Shown here piece by piece: positions 21,633 through 34,694 of a stretch of 64,000 nt of DNA. How positions within the stretch are numbered: the first letter of the stretch is position 1; every line of letters begins with the position of its first letter. The DNA comes from Blattamonas nauphoetae (taxonomy: Eukaryota; Preaxostyla; Oxymonadida). Location of the stretch: positions 1 to 64,000 of the forward strand of contig JARBJD010000382.1 in assembly GCA_033064195.1 (NCBI GenBank). Direction: 5' to 3'. A model generated the notes under the pieces. It was not told the origin of the DNA and searched no databases. It worked only from the letters and a program-made list of their open reading frames with translations. The translations under genes and the position numbers were made by a program.

Positions 21633-24600
21633 ATGACAGAAACTGATATCCAATCAGATGCTGTCTCTGATGATCTATTGCTTCCTCAACACTTTACCGA
21701 ACTCGAAGAGACAATCACATTTCTCTCATCGTATTTTGCCCATCTCCAAACATCACAGCCAGATAATTCTATCCAGGATACTTCTACTCTCCTTCCACAC
21801 ATTGAGTCCTTCATATGGTCATCAGAAGAGGAAACACAATCAATTACGGCCGCATTCACATTCCTCGGATCTCTTCCAGCGGAAGACATTTCATCATCGA
21901 AGACTCTCATGGAACTCTTTGTATGAACATTTTTCTTTTATTACTTTGTTCAGAACTCACCTACATTCTACTATTCTGTCTTTCGATTCAAAGCGACGTC
22001 AATCATCTATTCTCTCGTTTCTCTGGTCCGGACCCATTCATGCCTCCCAAACTTTCCAGGAGACTTGAGTGAATCTTATTGTTCAACATCGGATTTTCCA
22101 TCCGAAGTTCGAACCCTGACACAACAACAAAAACGAATCATTATCATTTATCTACTCAGATTTTGTTCAACTCAGTTTTTTCTCCCGTCTTCAACGGTCA
22201 AAGATGACAGGAAATTTCCTCTTAAATCTGTTCTCTCTCTTCTTATCTCGAATAAATTGGATCCTCTCGAAGGAGACATTCTCTTCGACTCTCTTTCCAT
22301 GGTTCTTCTTCGAGAACCAACCTTCTCCACTCATATCTGGATGTTAATTACGGAATTGCAGTCAGATTTCTTCTCTAAGCAAATTGTCAATGGTATCACA
22401 TCGAACGAAGATCTGTCGCATCATGAGATGAATCTCTTTCGATTCTATTCCACACTTTCTTCCTGTCGGACACTGAGTAATCTCCGTCCCCTTCTCACAT
22501 ACTCATCAGATCTTTTCCTTTATTCTCTTGGGGCTCCAGATCAATCATCACCTGAACAGATCTTCCTCCCGATTGAGGTTATCCATAGTGTTACAAGCCT
22601 CCTCTCCCCTTTGGATCCTAATAGTGGAACCTTGCCATTGGAGACAGGCCCACTTTGTCGAGGGTTTAACGAGTTTCATGACTTGTGCCGTTCGTACTCC
22701 CCCCTGTCATTTCCAACACGAAAACAACGACAATATATCCCTCAAACTCACGACGTACTCAAACTCTTGCTCACTCATCTAAATCAACAGTCGGATAAAA
22801 CCATTTTCTCCCACCGAGCCCTCACTTTCATTCAACAGTTTCTGATCTCAGAAGCCGATCTTCAGGTGAACAAACTTCCTCAGCAATCAACTCTGTTCAA
22901 AGCTATTGAATCTTACCTGTTTGAACTTTTTGTGTCTCTTACATCCAAAATTCCAACACACACAGAAACCCACGACTTTGATGCCTCCTCACTTAAACTG
23001 ACCACACTGTCGGATTTCCACACATTTCTGAGCAGACATCTGTCTGAAACAGACGAAACCATCCCTTCACTGTCACTTGACTCTCCCACAATCTCATTAT
23101 TCCTCTCAACAATCCCCATTTTCGACTTTTTCCAACGCAAATTGATCGGAGCAAATCGTTCCATTCTTCGAAGCTACTTCCGACCAGAAACACTTAGCAC
23201 CAACAACATTTTGACGTGGATCACATATCTTCTCTCCCATCACAAAGATCGCATCTACCTCTTCCCATCAATCCTCCTGTTCCTCTTATTCTGTGTGTAC
23301 GAAGTTGACGCTGGTCCGATGATGACACAAATTAACAGCCTCATCTCAACTGCTTTCACCACTCTTCTGGATTTCATGAAAGACAATCTGATCCATCCAC
23401 AACTTCTCTCTTCCATCATCATCCTCTTTTCGTTCATCTCAGCAGCAGCAAAGTGCACCCTATCAGAGACACAACCAATCCTCATCCCCTTTCTGACTGC
23501 CTTCTTTCTCCTTTCTCCACAACACAGTCAGGACTCTCCTCCAATACCCATCACTTCGTCTCGGTTTGGATTTCTTGCAACCATCTTGAGACAACGCCTT
23601 TCAAGTGTAGAATCCCTGCTTGATGCATCGGACATCCTCTCTCGCGAATTTACTCTTACTCCATTCCTCCCTTCTTCAACTTCTGTTGACTGGACGAAAC
23701 CCTATCTTCCACAACTTCAGAATACTGCCAAATCTTTCTCTTCCCATCTCCTTTCAAATGATGAGCATACTCTGACTCCCCGGTCGCCGTCATCATTTCT
23801 TTCATCATCTTCAACTTCTGTTCTTCGGAGTGGCATCCATCTTCTCCATGCCGCAGCACAATCGGTTGTCACTCTTCCTCCTCAGTCAGATTCGAACGCT
23901 CAACAATTTCGTGAAATGCTCGTTCGCTTTTCAACTCATCAACCTCTCACAGACGTCCTCTTCCAGAGCCTTCTGATCCCTCTTGATCTCAAGACTCCGA
24001 CACCGTCGCAAGTTTCCCTCTCTCATCAACAATCTCTCGAACTCCTCTCCTTTGTTGATATCCTCTCGAATCAGTCAGGGAATCCAACAAACAGCTATCG
24101 ACTGATCCACTTCTCAGTAAATGTTTTCGTGACATACGCTTCCTTCCTTGATCTGTTCACAATCGATCAAATTGCATCAAACTACGCACAAGACGTCCGG
24201 GTACATCTTGACTCACTATCACACCTTCTGTTCACCTTCTTCTCTCCTCAATCAAATGCAGGCACATTCTTCTCAAAATTCCTGTCTGGACAGACAAATT
24301 ACACTGCCTTTCATCTTGATCCCTCTCTGCATGCACTCTTCATGAAAGCCATGACAGTTTTGATCAACTCATTCAACTGCTTTGTTTCAAAGACTGGGAA
24401 ATCTGAACTTCTCTCAGAGAATTTCCCAACTGGCATTATTCCCCAATTTTTTTCATCTCTTCTCCATGTGATTCCGATCGCAAATATGATCCGACAGGAA
24501 GATGTATCTGCTCTGTCATTCACCACTGCCGTTCTGAATGACCTTCAGGGAGAGAGCTGGTACATTTCGACGAATGTGGCGGATTGTTTGATTGAATGGC

Positions 24601-27600
24601 TGTTCAGCCCCTTTTTCTCGCATGCTGAAATCGAATCACGATCAATCGATGATCTCCTCTCGTCACTTGATGTGAACATTGTTCGCTCTCGGCTATTCAT
24701 GTCTGTTCTCCAACTTGTCCAAAGCACAATATTCACAAAACCATCATCAGTCACTCTGCCCTCGTTGATATCGTTTATCAAGAAGAAAGGATTGACAATT
24801 CTTGCTTTCCTTGTCAAGTCAGTCTTTTCATTTCTGAGCTCGACAGCACCTCAAGACGACGAATCGAAACAGTTGCAGAAGACTTTAATTGTTGCTGTTC
24901 TGGACTTCCTCTTCCAACTTCACCCTTCAAATTATCCGATCGATCCGAATCATCCCGAGGCAAATCAGAAATCCCAGGTCCTCAGACACGAAATAGCATT
25001 GTTCATTCTCTCCATTGCTTCGATTTTCCTGCCCTTGAAACATGATCCAATCCAGTCAAAAGATGATCCCTTTACTGTTCCTGATGGGTTGCATGTGATC
25101 GCAAGTGTCCGACAATTGGCAGGAGCTGTCCAGCAAGATCAACAAGGCTTTGATCCAACAGACACATCCATTCAATCGTCATATTCAACATCTGCATTCA
25201 CTGCGAACTCGCCATGTAATTTAGAATTTTGCGCTGATATTTTACCCAAAACAAAGCCAGTTCCTGCGAAACAAGACGATCTCACCCAAATAGCAATCGA
25301 TACACTTGTTTCGCTTGAGATTCCGCGAGCGAGAGCGGCTTTGGCGATCGCGGCCGTTGGAACTGGAGGCTCTCAGGAGGAGCTCATCCAGCGAGCGATG
25401 GACTGGATCTTGTCTCAACCTGAAGAGCAGAATGATAATGAAGACGATCCTGCTTTCGAGACTCTAGTTTCGTTCCAGATTCCAGAAGATAGGGCGAAAG
25501 AAGCACTGAAAGCAATAGGACGAGAGGGTTCACTGGATAATAGAGTTAACCGGGCGATGGAATATTTGCTTGAACACTCACCAGAAGAACAGCCCGAGCA
25601 AACACAATGTGAAACACCTACACCAGCTCCCAAAACGGAACACCTTCAACTTATTCCCCCAGTGAAATTACAAAAACAAGTTTACGAATGGTTTACCACT
25701 CCATCTCGTGATGTCGTTGAGAAGTTCCCAATCGCCTATTCGTCTCCGTTCGATCCTCAAGCCATCACACAAGAACTCTGCACATCTGTCATTCTCAGAA
25801 TTCTCAATTCTTCAAACCACAAAACCCAATATCTTGTGGTCCTCCCGCTCATCAGGGTTGGAATCGTTCCGGACCTCCCAAAACTATTCACCCTCATCAG
25901 CCAGCATGCCGTATCGTTATCAAAATCAGATACAGATTTCCTCAGTGATGATTCAACATCAGCAGGGCAGCTCTATCGAGCTCTTCATGTCCTTTCATTC
26001 ATGGCCACTGAGAAGTCAGTTCAACTTGCTCATCTAAACACAGAAGAAGGGGGAAGTTTCCCGCCATTCTCCACTTTCTCCGACATCTTTCGAGATATTG
26101 GTGTTAACACTGTTCAATATTTAACACAATGGTTGAAAACAACAAAGGATATTTCAGCCGATGCTTTCCTCACCGTCACTGACCACACAGATCTCGTCTG
26201 TGTTGCGTGTGATTTGATCTCAAACATCATCAAACCTGTGATCTCAGCGACCAATGAGGCAATCCTCGTGAAAAGTGTGGTTGATTCGGATTCTCGGAAA
26301 GCACTCATAACGTGTTCGACGCAGCTGATGGATAAACTAAAAGCCATTTTTGCGACTTTCGAAAGCATTCCTGAATACTCAACACTCAAACCGACTTCTA
26401 TTGTGAAGCCACAATGCTTGATCGCTTTATTCAACATGCTCACCCTCCTGACAAATCTCACTCTTCAACAATCATCGGAAGAAGAAGAACACACAGCAAC
26501 TTCATTCGCTTCTCTTCGGGAAACCTTGTTTGGTCTTGATCCGTACCTTTCCCCAATTACTCACGGTTCGTTGACACATCTCCTCACTCATTTAACCCTC
26601 ACTCAATCATCTTTGAGAACCTTAATTCGAATGGAAATCCGTCGTCTACTTCAGCTGACTTCATCAATGCCCAACGGACATGTATCTAAGGACGCCCCAT
26701 TCATCTCCTTTGTTGTGGATGGAACATCAATATTGGAGGTTCCGCCTCTAATTCCCAAGAAGCTCACACTCTCAACAATCCTTGAGTTGTCATCATCTGC
26801 ATTCGTTGCGTATCCATCAGTGTTCATGGATGAATTGTTCAAGACTTGTGTTTTCACAGTGCAGTGTGAGTCTCTGGAAGAAGCTCTCCAGCATATGTCA
26901 CCCTCCGCCATCTTTCTTCATCAGAAACCAGATGCCAATGATCCTCCTTCCAATGAAATCACCAAATACCATGTAATTCTTGCCCTCAGACACTGCCTCT
27001 TTGCACTCGTCAGTAATTCGGCATCAGTACCTCAACCAACAACCCATGCAACAACTGGAAAGGTCGGAGACATTCTCACAGAGATACAGGAGTTCTTCAA
27101 TCAGCCAGCTCTGACCGAAGCTGTGACACAATCTTTGCTCAACGTACAGAAAGAGCAATCTCATTCGCAATTGTATCTGGAACTTCTTACAAATCTTGCT
27201 TCAACCCATCCAACAATCGTCCACTCGTTCTTCTCATCACTCTCAGATTCATCTCACAACTTCAGTCTCTTCTTCATTCATCTCCTCCGCCTCTTCCCTG
27301 CAGAATTCGAAAGCCTGTATGATCCTTCGCAGGTCCTCATCCGGTTCCTTCACACTGTCTGCCAGGTTCAGACTCCTTTCTCATTGAAGCTCATCAACAT
27401 CGTTCAGAATGAACTCAACCAATTGGTGGAGACACTCGACAACACTGAACATAACCTAATTTACATTCGTTCACTTCTTATCTTTCTACGTGCTATCATT
27501 GTTGTTCCTCTCGACGCCAATCCAATCCGTCCTCAAAACGGTGTCCTCACTCAACCATTCGATATTCAAAAGCAGGTTCCTTTCTCAAGTGCAAATCTGG

Positions 27601-30600
27601 CCGTGTGCGCTCACATCTATCCACAACACATCTCGAACCAACCAGTGATTAATCCATTTCATGCAAATCTAATCACAATCACCAAGAAAATCAAAGAAGA
27701 CCAGTTCATAAAGTCTGAGATGGACGAACTCCTCAAACAGATCACCGCCGGCTTGTTCAACATTTCAAACACTCTTGATGCAGTCCATTCCCTGCAGTAT
27801 CCTTGCCAAGAAACACCGTCCTGCTCCTCGTTTGAGGATTATCTCACTCATTTTACCAACAGATGTTCCCATGGTGCACTCGTCGACAATTTCTTTGTGG
27901 ACGCACTGTCTTTCGTGGACAGATTTCATCCTTCGCAAAAAGAACATCTCACAAATCTCTCATTTCTCCCGCCAAGTCATTCTACATTTGAAATCTCATA
28001 CACTGATGTAACGAGACCACACCTCACCCCATCACTCACTGCCCTTCATCCTACTCCATCAAGAGCATTCCAGCTTCTCTCTTGTCGGCCAGCACTTGCT
28101 CATTCATTTTCAATGAACGAATCTCTCATTCTTCACGTCGTTGACCCTCTTCCATTATCGTCCATCGAACCAGACGCTTCTCCTGATTCTCCAACTCCTG
28201 TACCGGATGACGTAGCATCAGTCGAGAATCCACCTCAACCTTCCAGACTCCAACAGGAACCAATCCCATATCGAATCGCGGCCATCAATCACCGAGGAGA
28301 AGATTATCACACAGATCCATACTTTCAAGCGCACCAATTTTTACATCGACAATTTGCTGTTCTGCCGAAAAAGGCGAGCGCAGATGATATATCCATTCGC
28401 TCAGTCCTTCGGTCATCGTCTGTGTCCAGATACAATCAAACTGTCCGAAATCTCACCACCGAAGGCTTCCTCGTTTCATCAGAAGCTTATCTTCATCTCA
28501 AACAATACGCAATTCGTGCATACAATCGTCAACGCACTCTCGTTTTTGATCGTTTTCGACAAATTTCCAATCGAGAAACCACGACAACATTCAAGAAAAG
28601 TCTCCAAACTCTATTTGGAACGTATCATAGCACACTCATTTCAAGTGGTCTGGTTATCCAACAAGAGTCCGAACTGGACGATTACTACCAGAGATGCTCC
28701 TCTGTCTTGTACGGTTGCACATTTTCCCCTCCAAAGGACTCAATCCCAGCAAACAGTAGGAAAAAAACTCCTCTCAATTCAACTGCAGCTTCGCAATTCT
28801 TGTTCAATTGTTACCCTGTTCTCAACGATAATCTCATCGCATCGACGTCTCTTCGTTCCAGCCCAGCTCTTCGTTCGACCATGAAAATGACAAATGTGCT
28901 TTTTGGAGATCTCTGTCTTGGCATCATTCTGAGCCATTTCGTCGATCTCTGTCTGACCAACAGAAGAGAACAACAAAAACGAGAGGAAGCGCAGTCAAAA
29001 GTCAATGAAGAGGAGCAGCCACAACCATCTCCTCAATCGTCTGACTCCATGCCAAACCAAGAGGAAGATCCTCTTAACCGCCCCATCTCTCCATCGTTCC
29101 TCGCAGCCCTTCCAGAAGATCTGAGACAAGAAGCCATTGCACAGCATGAAGAAGAAATTCGTCGAAGAAGACAGCAAAGAGGATTGGATCTAGCAACTCA
29201 GCAGCAGCCACAGATTCCACCTGAAAACGAAATTATGATGATGCTTCTTCCTCTTCCGCAAGAACTCCGTGGAGAGATCTACCTTCAACTCGGCGATGCT
29301 CAACTCGCCTCACTTCCGGCAGACATGCGCCAAGAGGCGGAGCAAGTTCGAGAAAGAATGGTCAGCCAGTATACTCGGGAAGACAATGGCAGAGATCAGG
29401 AAGATGATCGGCAGCATAGACGTGAAGGTGATCTTGCTATGTCTGGTGTTCTTATATCAGACCTGGATTTGAACGCCGAAGGCTATCGTTCGAATGATCT
29501 CTTTGGAGATTTTGCCAGAAGAGAACAACAATTACAAAGAGAACAACAGGGAAATCAGAACACACCACACGAACCGCACATCGTTCAAGAGCAGGATCCA
29601 TTTCTGGATCTGTTCAGAACTCTGGTCCCATCAACCACAACAAGAGAATCATCGACACGGCATAATGCCCAGAGACAGGACGAGATCCTCTACGAATCCA
29701 TCCGAAACGGGACGGGTATGACATTCGAACCACTCGGTTTTGGAGCCACTCGGTCACGCACACGGACACCTGCAAAACCAACCACAAAACTGAACCCCAA
29801 ATCAAAGGAAGAAGACTATCTCCTCACCTTCGTCAAGTTTGTTGAAGAGAGGAGACAGACGTATCGGTTCCTGTCTCACCACATCACTGCTCACCACAGG
29901 ACACTTATGGATGTGGATATTAATGTGACTAATGAAACAATACCCGATGATCTCCTCGAAGCCCATTCTGCGTTTTCTGTTGCTGTGATTGACAATCTGT
30001 TCCAGCCGCAATATGTGACTGTTGGCTTCCTTCAACTCATCGTCGGCGCTCTCCGACTTCACATCCGAGAAACTTCATCTTCTCAGGTTGATAATTTCAT
30101 TGCTTGCCATCTTCTGAATCTGCCGACTGGTGAAGGTTCAAATGGAATTATGGAGGAAGATATCCTCTCTGTTCTTTATGACCTGTGTCAAAAATCGCAG
30201 AGCTTCTCCCAACATCTAATCTCAAACGAATATGTTCTCAAATCCCTCTTGGACTTACTCTCCAGTCCTTCAAGAATTTTGAATAAGGATTCAATGAACT
30301 TGATTCTTGGAATTCTCTCGCACTGCTCGCAATTCTCATCTCTCATCACATCGTTCGGGCCATCGTCTCCTTATTCAAGTCCTCTCATTCCTCTCGTTGA
30401 TGGGCCCCTCCATTCTGATGTCTCAGTTGTCCTCCCATTTTCACAACGTGTCCGGCTTCATCTTCCTTCTTCGCTCACACAGACCTACATCCCTCTTCAA
30501 CCACTCTTCCAATCATTCACGGATACCATGTTCTCCCTGTTCGTCGAATCATCCATCCACTCTCATCCCCATTTCTCCAGTATTCATATGTCAAAATTGT

Positions 30601-33600
30601 TATCATCGTTCCTCTCGACATTCTCCAAACAAGATTCATTGAATTTCCTCTTCACCATCCTCCAAAACATCCTCACACAAATCCACAAGTTGGTATCTGA
30701 AACGGAGAATTCATTCAAAGCTCTATCTCATCATCTTCAATGGGCACCTCTGATCATTGCATCGTATCCTCTGCTCCATGAGTATTGTGATTCCTCTCCT
30801 GATTCGTACTCTGTTTTACCTTTCCCGTTGGATTCTGTCCATTCACGAAGCACCGTCCGATCCTCCATTTATATTCCAGATGAATACCTGCAGCCACTCG
30901 TCAGTATGATGAAACATGAACTTCTCACAACACACGAAGAAAAAGCAACGGTCTCGTTTGTCAAGCGAGCTCCACCTTCCGACGTCTCTTTTCCATACAG
31001 TGTGTCGTTCACGCATTTGGACAAAATGACGAAAACACCGTCAATTCATATGAACGATGAAGACATCCATCTTCCATTTTTGATGCAATCACTCCCGGCA
31101 CTCAACAATCCACAATTCCAAAGCGCAATCGATCGAATGAAAGACGGAGTTCTTCTCAAAACCATCTTGAAGAACAAACATCAGACACCTTCGGACCTTC
31201 TGTTTATCATGACGAGTCTCCTCACAACAGACCAACAAACACTGATGTTCACTCCAACAAAACTGGCCAGTTTTCTGTCTCGTGTTGAAGCTGCTGATCG
31301 AAATCGCCTTCGCAATGATATGGCGGAACGATTTTATCTTCCAATGAAGGTTCTGAATATCGATTCTGCTTATCTGTCTTCTTCATCGTCAAAGGAAGTC
31401 AAGAAGAAGGAGGATAAACTTTCAACTGAAGCCGTTGACCTCACGACATCAACATTGAATCTCCTTCCTGATAGTCCCGAAGCAAATGTCATCTTGTCGA
31501 TGTCTGCCACAAACGTTATTCATGATGGTTCACATCCTTCGAGTCCTGCTCAAACGGAGCAACAACTCAATGATCTCGAAGAACGACTTACACAGTTTTT
31601 TGCATCGTCTCTTCCCTCACTCTTCCCACTTTCACCAACAGGTGACGTCCTCGCATCAATTCAGTCTCATCGACCTACATTCACACCATTTTCTATCTCA
31701 CAACAACGGCAACGAATTGAAGAGCTCAGATCAGTATTCAAAACCGACAATCCGATGGACTCTGCTGGGAGTACACTTCCACCTCCTCTTTCAGGGAGCA
31801 TAGCTGCCCAAGTGATGAATTACATTGATGATCACGGATTTTCACAACTCCAATACATCAAACGTCTTGAATCACAACTCCGGGAACAGGAGAAATCAAA
31901 GTCAATTCCTCCAACATCATCAACGCCAGAACTCCCATTCTTCTTCACAGCACCAGTCACAATCATGGAACTTGCATCTTTGGGTGTTCAACTGATCAAT
32001 ACCTACTTTTTCTCAGAACTTCGTCAGAGTAGTATCGACCACTCAAAGGCAAAAACGAAACACCAAACCAAAATCACCCGTGATCGACTTCAACCATCGT
32101 TCCAACAAATCTACGATCAGTTTCTCGAATATATCCCAGTGAATACTTGGGATGGATTTATTCAACAGAGAGACATGCTTGTCTTTCACTTTACTCAGCT
32201 CCTCTCGTCAGAAATGCAGCAATTGAATGTATCATTAGATTCACTTCTTTCCCAGATTGATTTCTTGTCCTCCAATCGACTCATGAAGAGCATGAGTCAA
32301 CAAGAGTTGATGCAAATATTTGCGGATATGATGAGACAGACGGATCGTATAGGTCACGACTTTCGTCCATTAAGCTTTCGCCAGTTGAGACGAACTCTCG
32401 GAGAAAATGATGATGAAGACGAAGATGAAGAAAGTTACCATGAAGAGCAAGAATATGATGATGACAGTGAAAGCAGAGGGGATCTCTTCCATCAGTTTTT
32501 AACAGAAATGCTTCGTTCAAATGGACATTTGGGTGATGACGATGCATTTCTTGTCGACAATGCGATGGACTTTGATGAACAGGAACCAATGCTCCACCCT
32601 AACCAGGACGAACAAACGCCCACTTTTTCAGGTTTTGTAATCAGAGAATTTGGCCGACGAGCAGCCGCTCAGCCAACTGGCAGGATCTCACCAATGGGTC
32701 AAGCAACAGCACAACAGTCATCTCTTATCCCGCAAAATGCCGGACAGGGTCCTCTTTTCTTTAATCAAATTGAGACAACCAGCCTCGTTGGCGAACACAG
32801 TCGGAGTGGGCTATCCAGTCCGAAAGTTTCTGTTCGAGACAAACAGAAGAACGAATACATTCTTCGGATCGCCCACGATATTCGCCGCTTTTACACCAGT
32901 TCAAGTGACAAGTCAGTGAATCCACTCAGCGTGTATGGTATCACTCAAACAGAGTTCAAACGCATTATGGAAACACAATGCCTCATCGATCTGACTCCAC
33001 TTCTTCCAGAAATCCAACATGCACGAAAAGAGAGAATTGGGTCCAGGGAATTGTCTCAAGTTTCAATGATGTTGAGTTCATTTTCAGCCGCAACTCTTCC
33101 GTTGATCTATCCTCTTCTCTACTCCTATTCACAACTCCTGTTCCTTTCCACACATCGGTTCACTCCGATGGATATCATGAGTCAGAGTATCCAATGTGTG
33201 TATGGGCATACGATACAACCTCTTATTCCCAAATTATCCAAACCTTTGCAGGTTGTGAAGCCAAATCAAACGCCAAACATGCAACTCCAGTACCATCATA
33301 CTCAGATTCATCCCCTCCATCAGTTAGGCCAATCCCACTCAAAAATCATCAATTCTATGTTAGCGACGAACCCTAACCTCGCCCTCTCGACAACATCTCT
33401 TCTCACTCCATTTGTTCATAGTCCGCAATCATTCTCATTCTCGACAAAGAAGGATCTCTTCATGTTCGGTCTCCGAAAGCATGTCGAATCAATTGAAGGA
33501 CGTCACTCCACATTGGAGATATCCGTAGGTCGTCCAAACTTCTTCAATCAAGCTTATTCTCTACTTGCACACATTCCAGGATCTGAGCTTCTCACACGTC

Positions 33601-34580
33601 CTCTGAGAGTTAGATTTGAAGGCGAACAAGGAGTTGATGCTGGTGGATTGAGACGCGAGTTTTTCCTCCTCCTCTCAAAACACATGTTTGATCCATCATA
33701 TGCTCTCTTTCTCCCAACGTTGAATCCATACACTTTCCAGCCTGATCCACGATCTTCAATCAACGGAACCATCCATCTGTCATATTTCAAATTCATCGGG
33801 AAAATGGTCGCTAAAGCTATTTTTGACCATGAATTGTTAGATGCCTACTTTACTCGCTCATTCTACAAGCACATCCTTCAGTGTCCGCTCGTCTTTTCGG
33901 ATCTTGAAGGTGTTGATCCACAGATGTACCGTTCATTACAGATCATCATGACGGAAGGATGCGATGAAATCGGACTCACATTTGAAGCACCAATGGAATT
34001 GTTTGGACGAATTCAAACAGTTGAACTGAAGCCTGGAGGCAGTCAAATTGCAGTGACTGATGAAAATAAGAAAGAATACTGCATGAGAATGACAGAAGCG
34101 AGAATGACTAGAAACATCAGAGAGCAGATTGACGCATTTCTAAGTGGATTCTATGAAGTGATTCCACTTTCTCTCATCACTATTTTTGATCCAAACGAAC
34201 TGGAACTTCTAATTTCAGGAATGCCCACAATTAGTGCACAATTCCTAAAGACACACACAATATACCAAGGATACACAGAAGAGAGCGAGCAAATCCATTG
34301 GTTCTGGGAAGACGTTGAAGGAATGACGGAAGAACAAAGAGCACGTTTGGTTCAGTTCATCACTGGAACAAGCAAAGTTCCATTTATGCAGGAACGAGAA
34401 GATCGAAACGAGGAAAGATGGAGAATCGAGATTAGCAGAATCGGCCATACAGGCCAGCTTCCAACTGCGCATACCTGCTTCAACCAACTGGAACTTCCAT
34501 TCTATGAGACACACGAAGAGCTGTCGCAAAAATTGTTAATCGCCATCAATGAAGGTGCAGAAGGATTCGGATTTGTCTGA
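21633..34580 (+). CDS. giant HECT-type E3 ubiquitin ligase (HUWE1/Tom1/UPL1-like), 4304 aa
   Basis: Two exons: 21633-21920 and 21954-34580, joined across a 33-base intron (21921-21953). Exon 2 alone is over 12.6 kb. The N-terminal half is helical-repeat-like. Two UBA domains lie at about residues 1200-1310 (VSLEIPRARAALAIAA and VSFQIPEDRAKEALKA). A segment near 2470-2560 has the FLAALPEDLRQEAIAQHEEE motif typical of large HUWE1/UPL1 ligases, and an acidic stretch (DDEDEDEESYHEEQEYDDD) lies near 3590. The HECT domain covers about 3965-4304, with EGVDPQMYRSL and the catalytic Cys at about 4271 (TAHTCFNQLELP), 33 residues from the end as is usual. It transfers ubiquitin to substrates in quality control and signalling. 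The ortholog group is inferred from layout. Confidence 0.95.
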
Positions 34581-34694
34581 TTTGTTTTTGTTGTTATTTC
34601 AGACTTTGAAACTTGCTCATCTTTGATTTGAGAAACGACAATAATAAGAAAAAACCCATTCATCGTGAAATGAAGAAAGTTCAAAAAGAAGAGG

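Noticed and set aside
22065-34580. HECT ligase starting at the TTG near 22065
   Set aside because: The frame is open upstream to an acceptor at 21953 and splices in phase to an ATG exon at 21633, so the TTG is internal.
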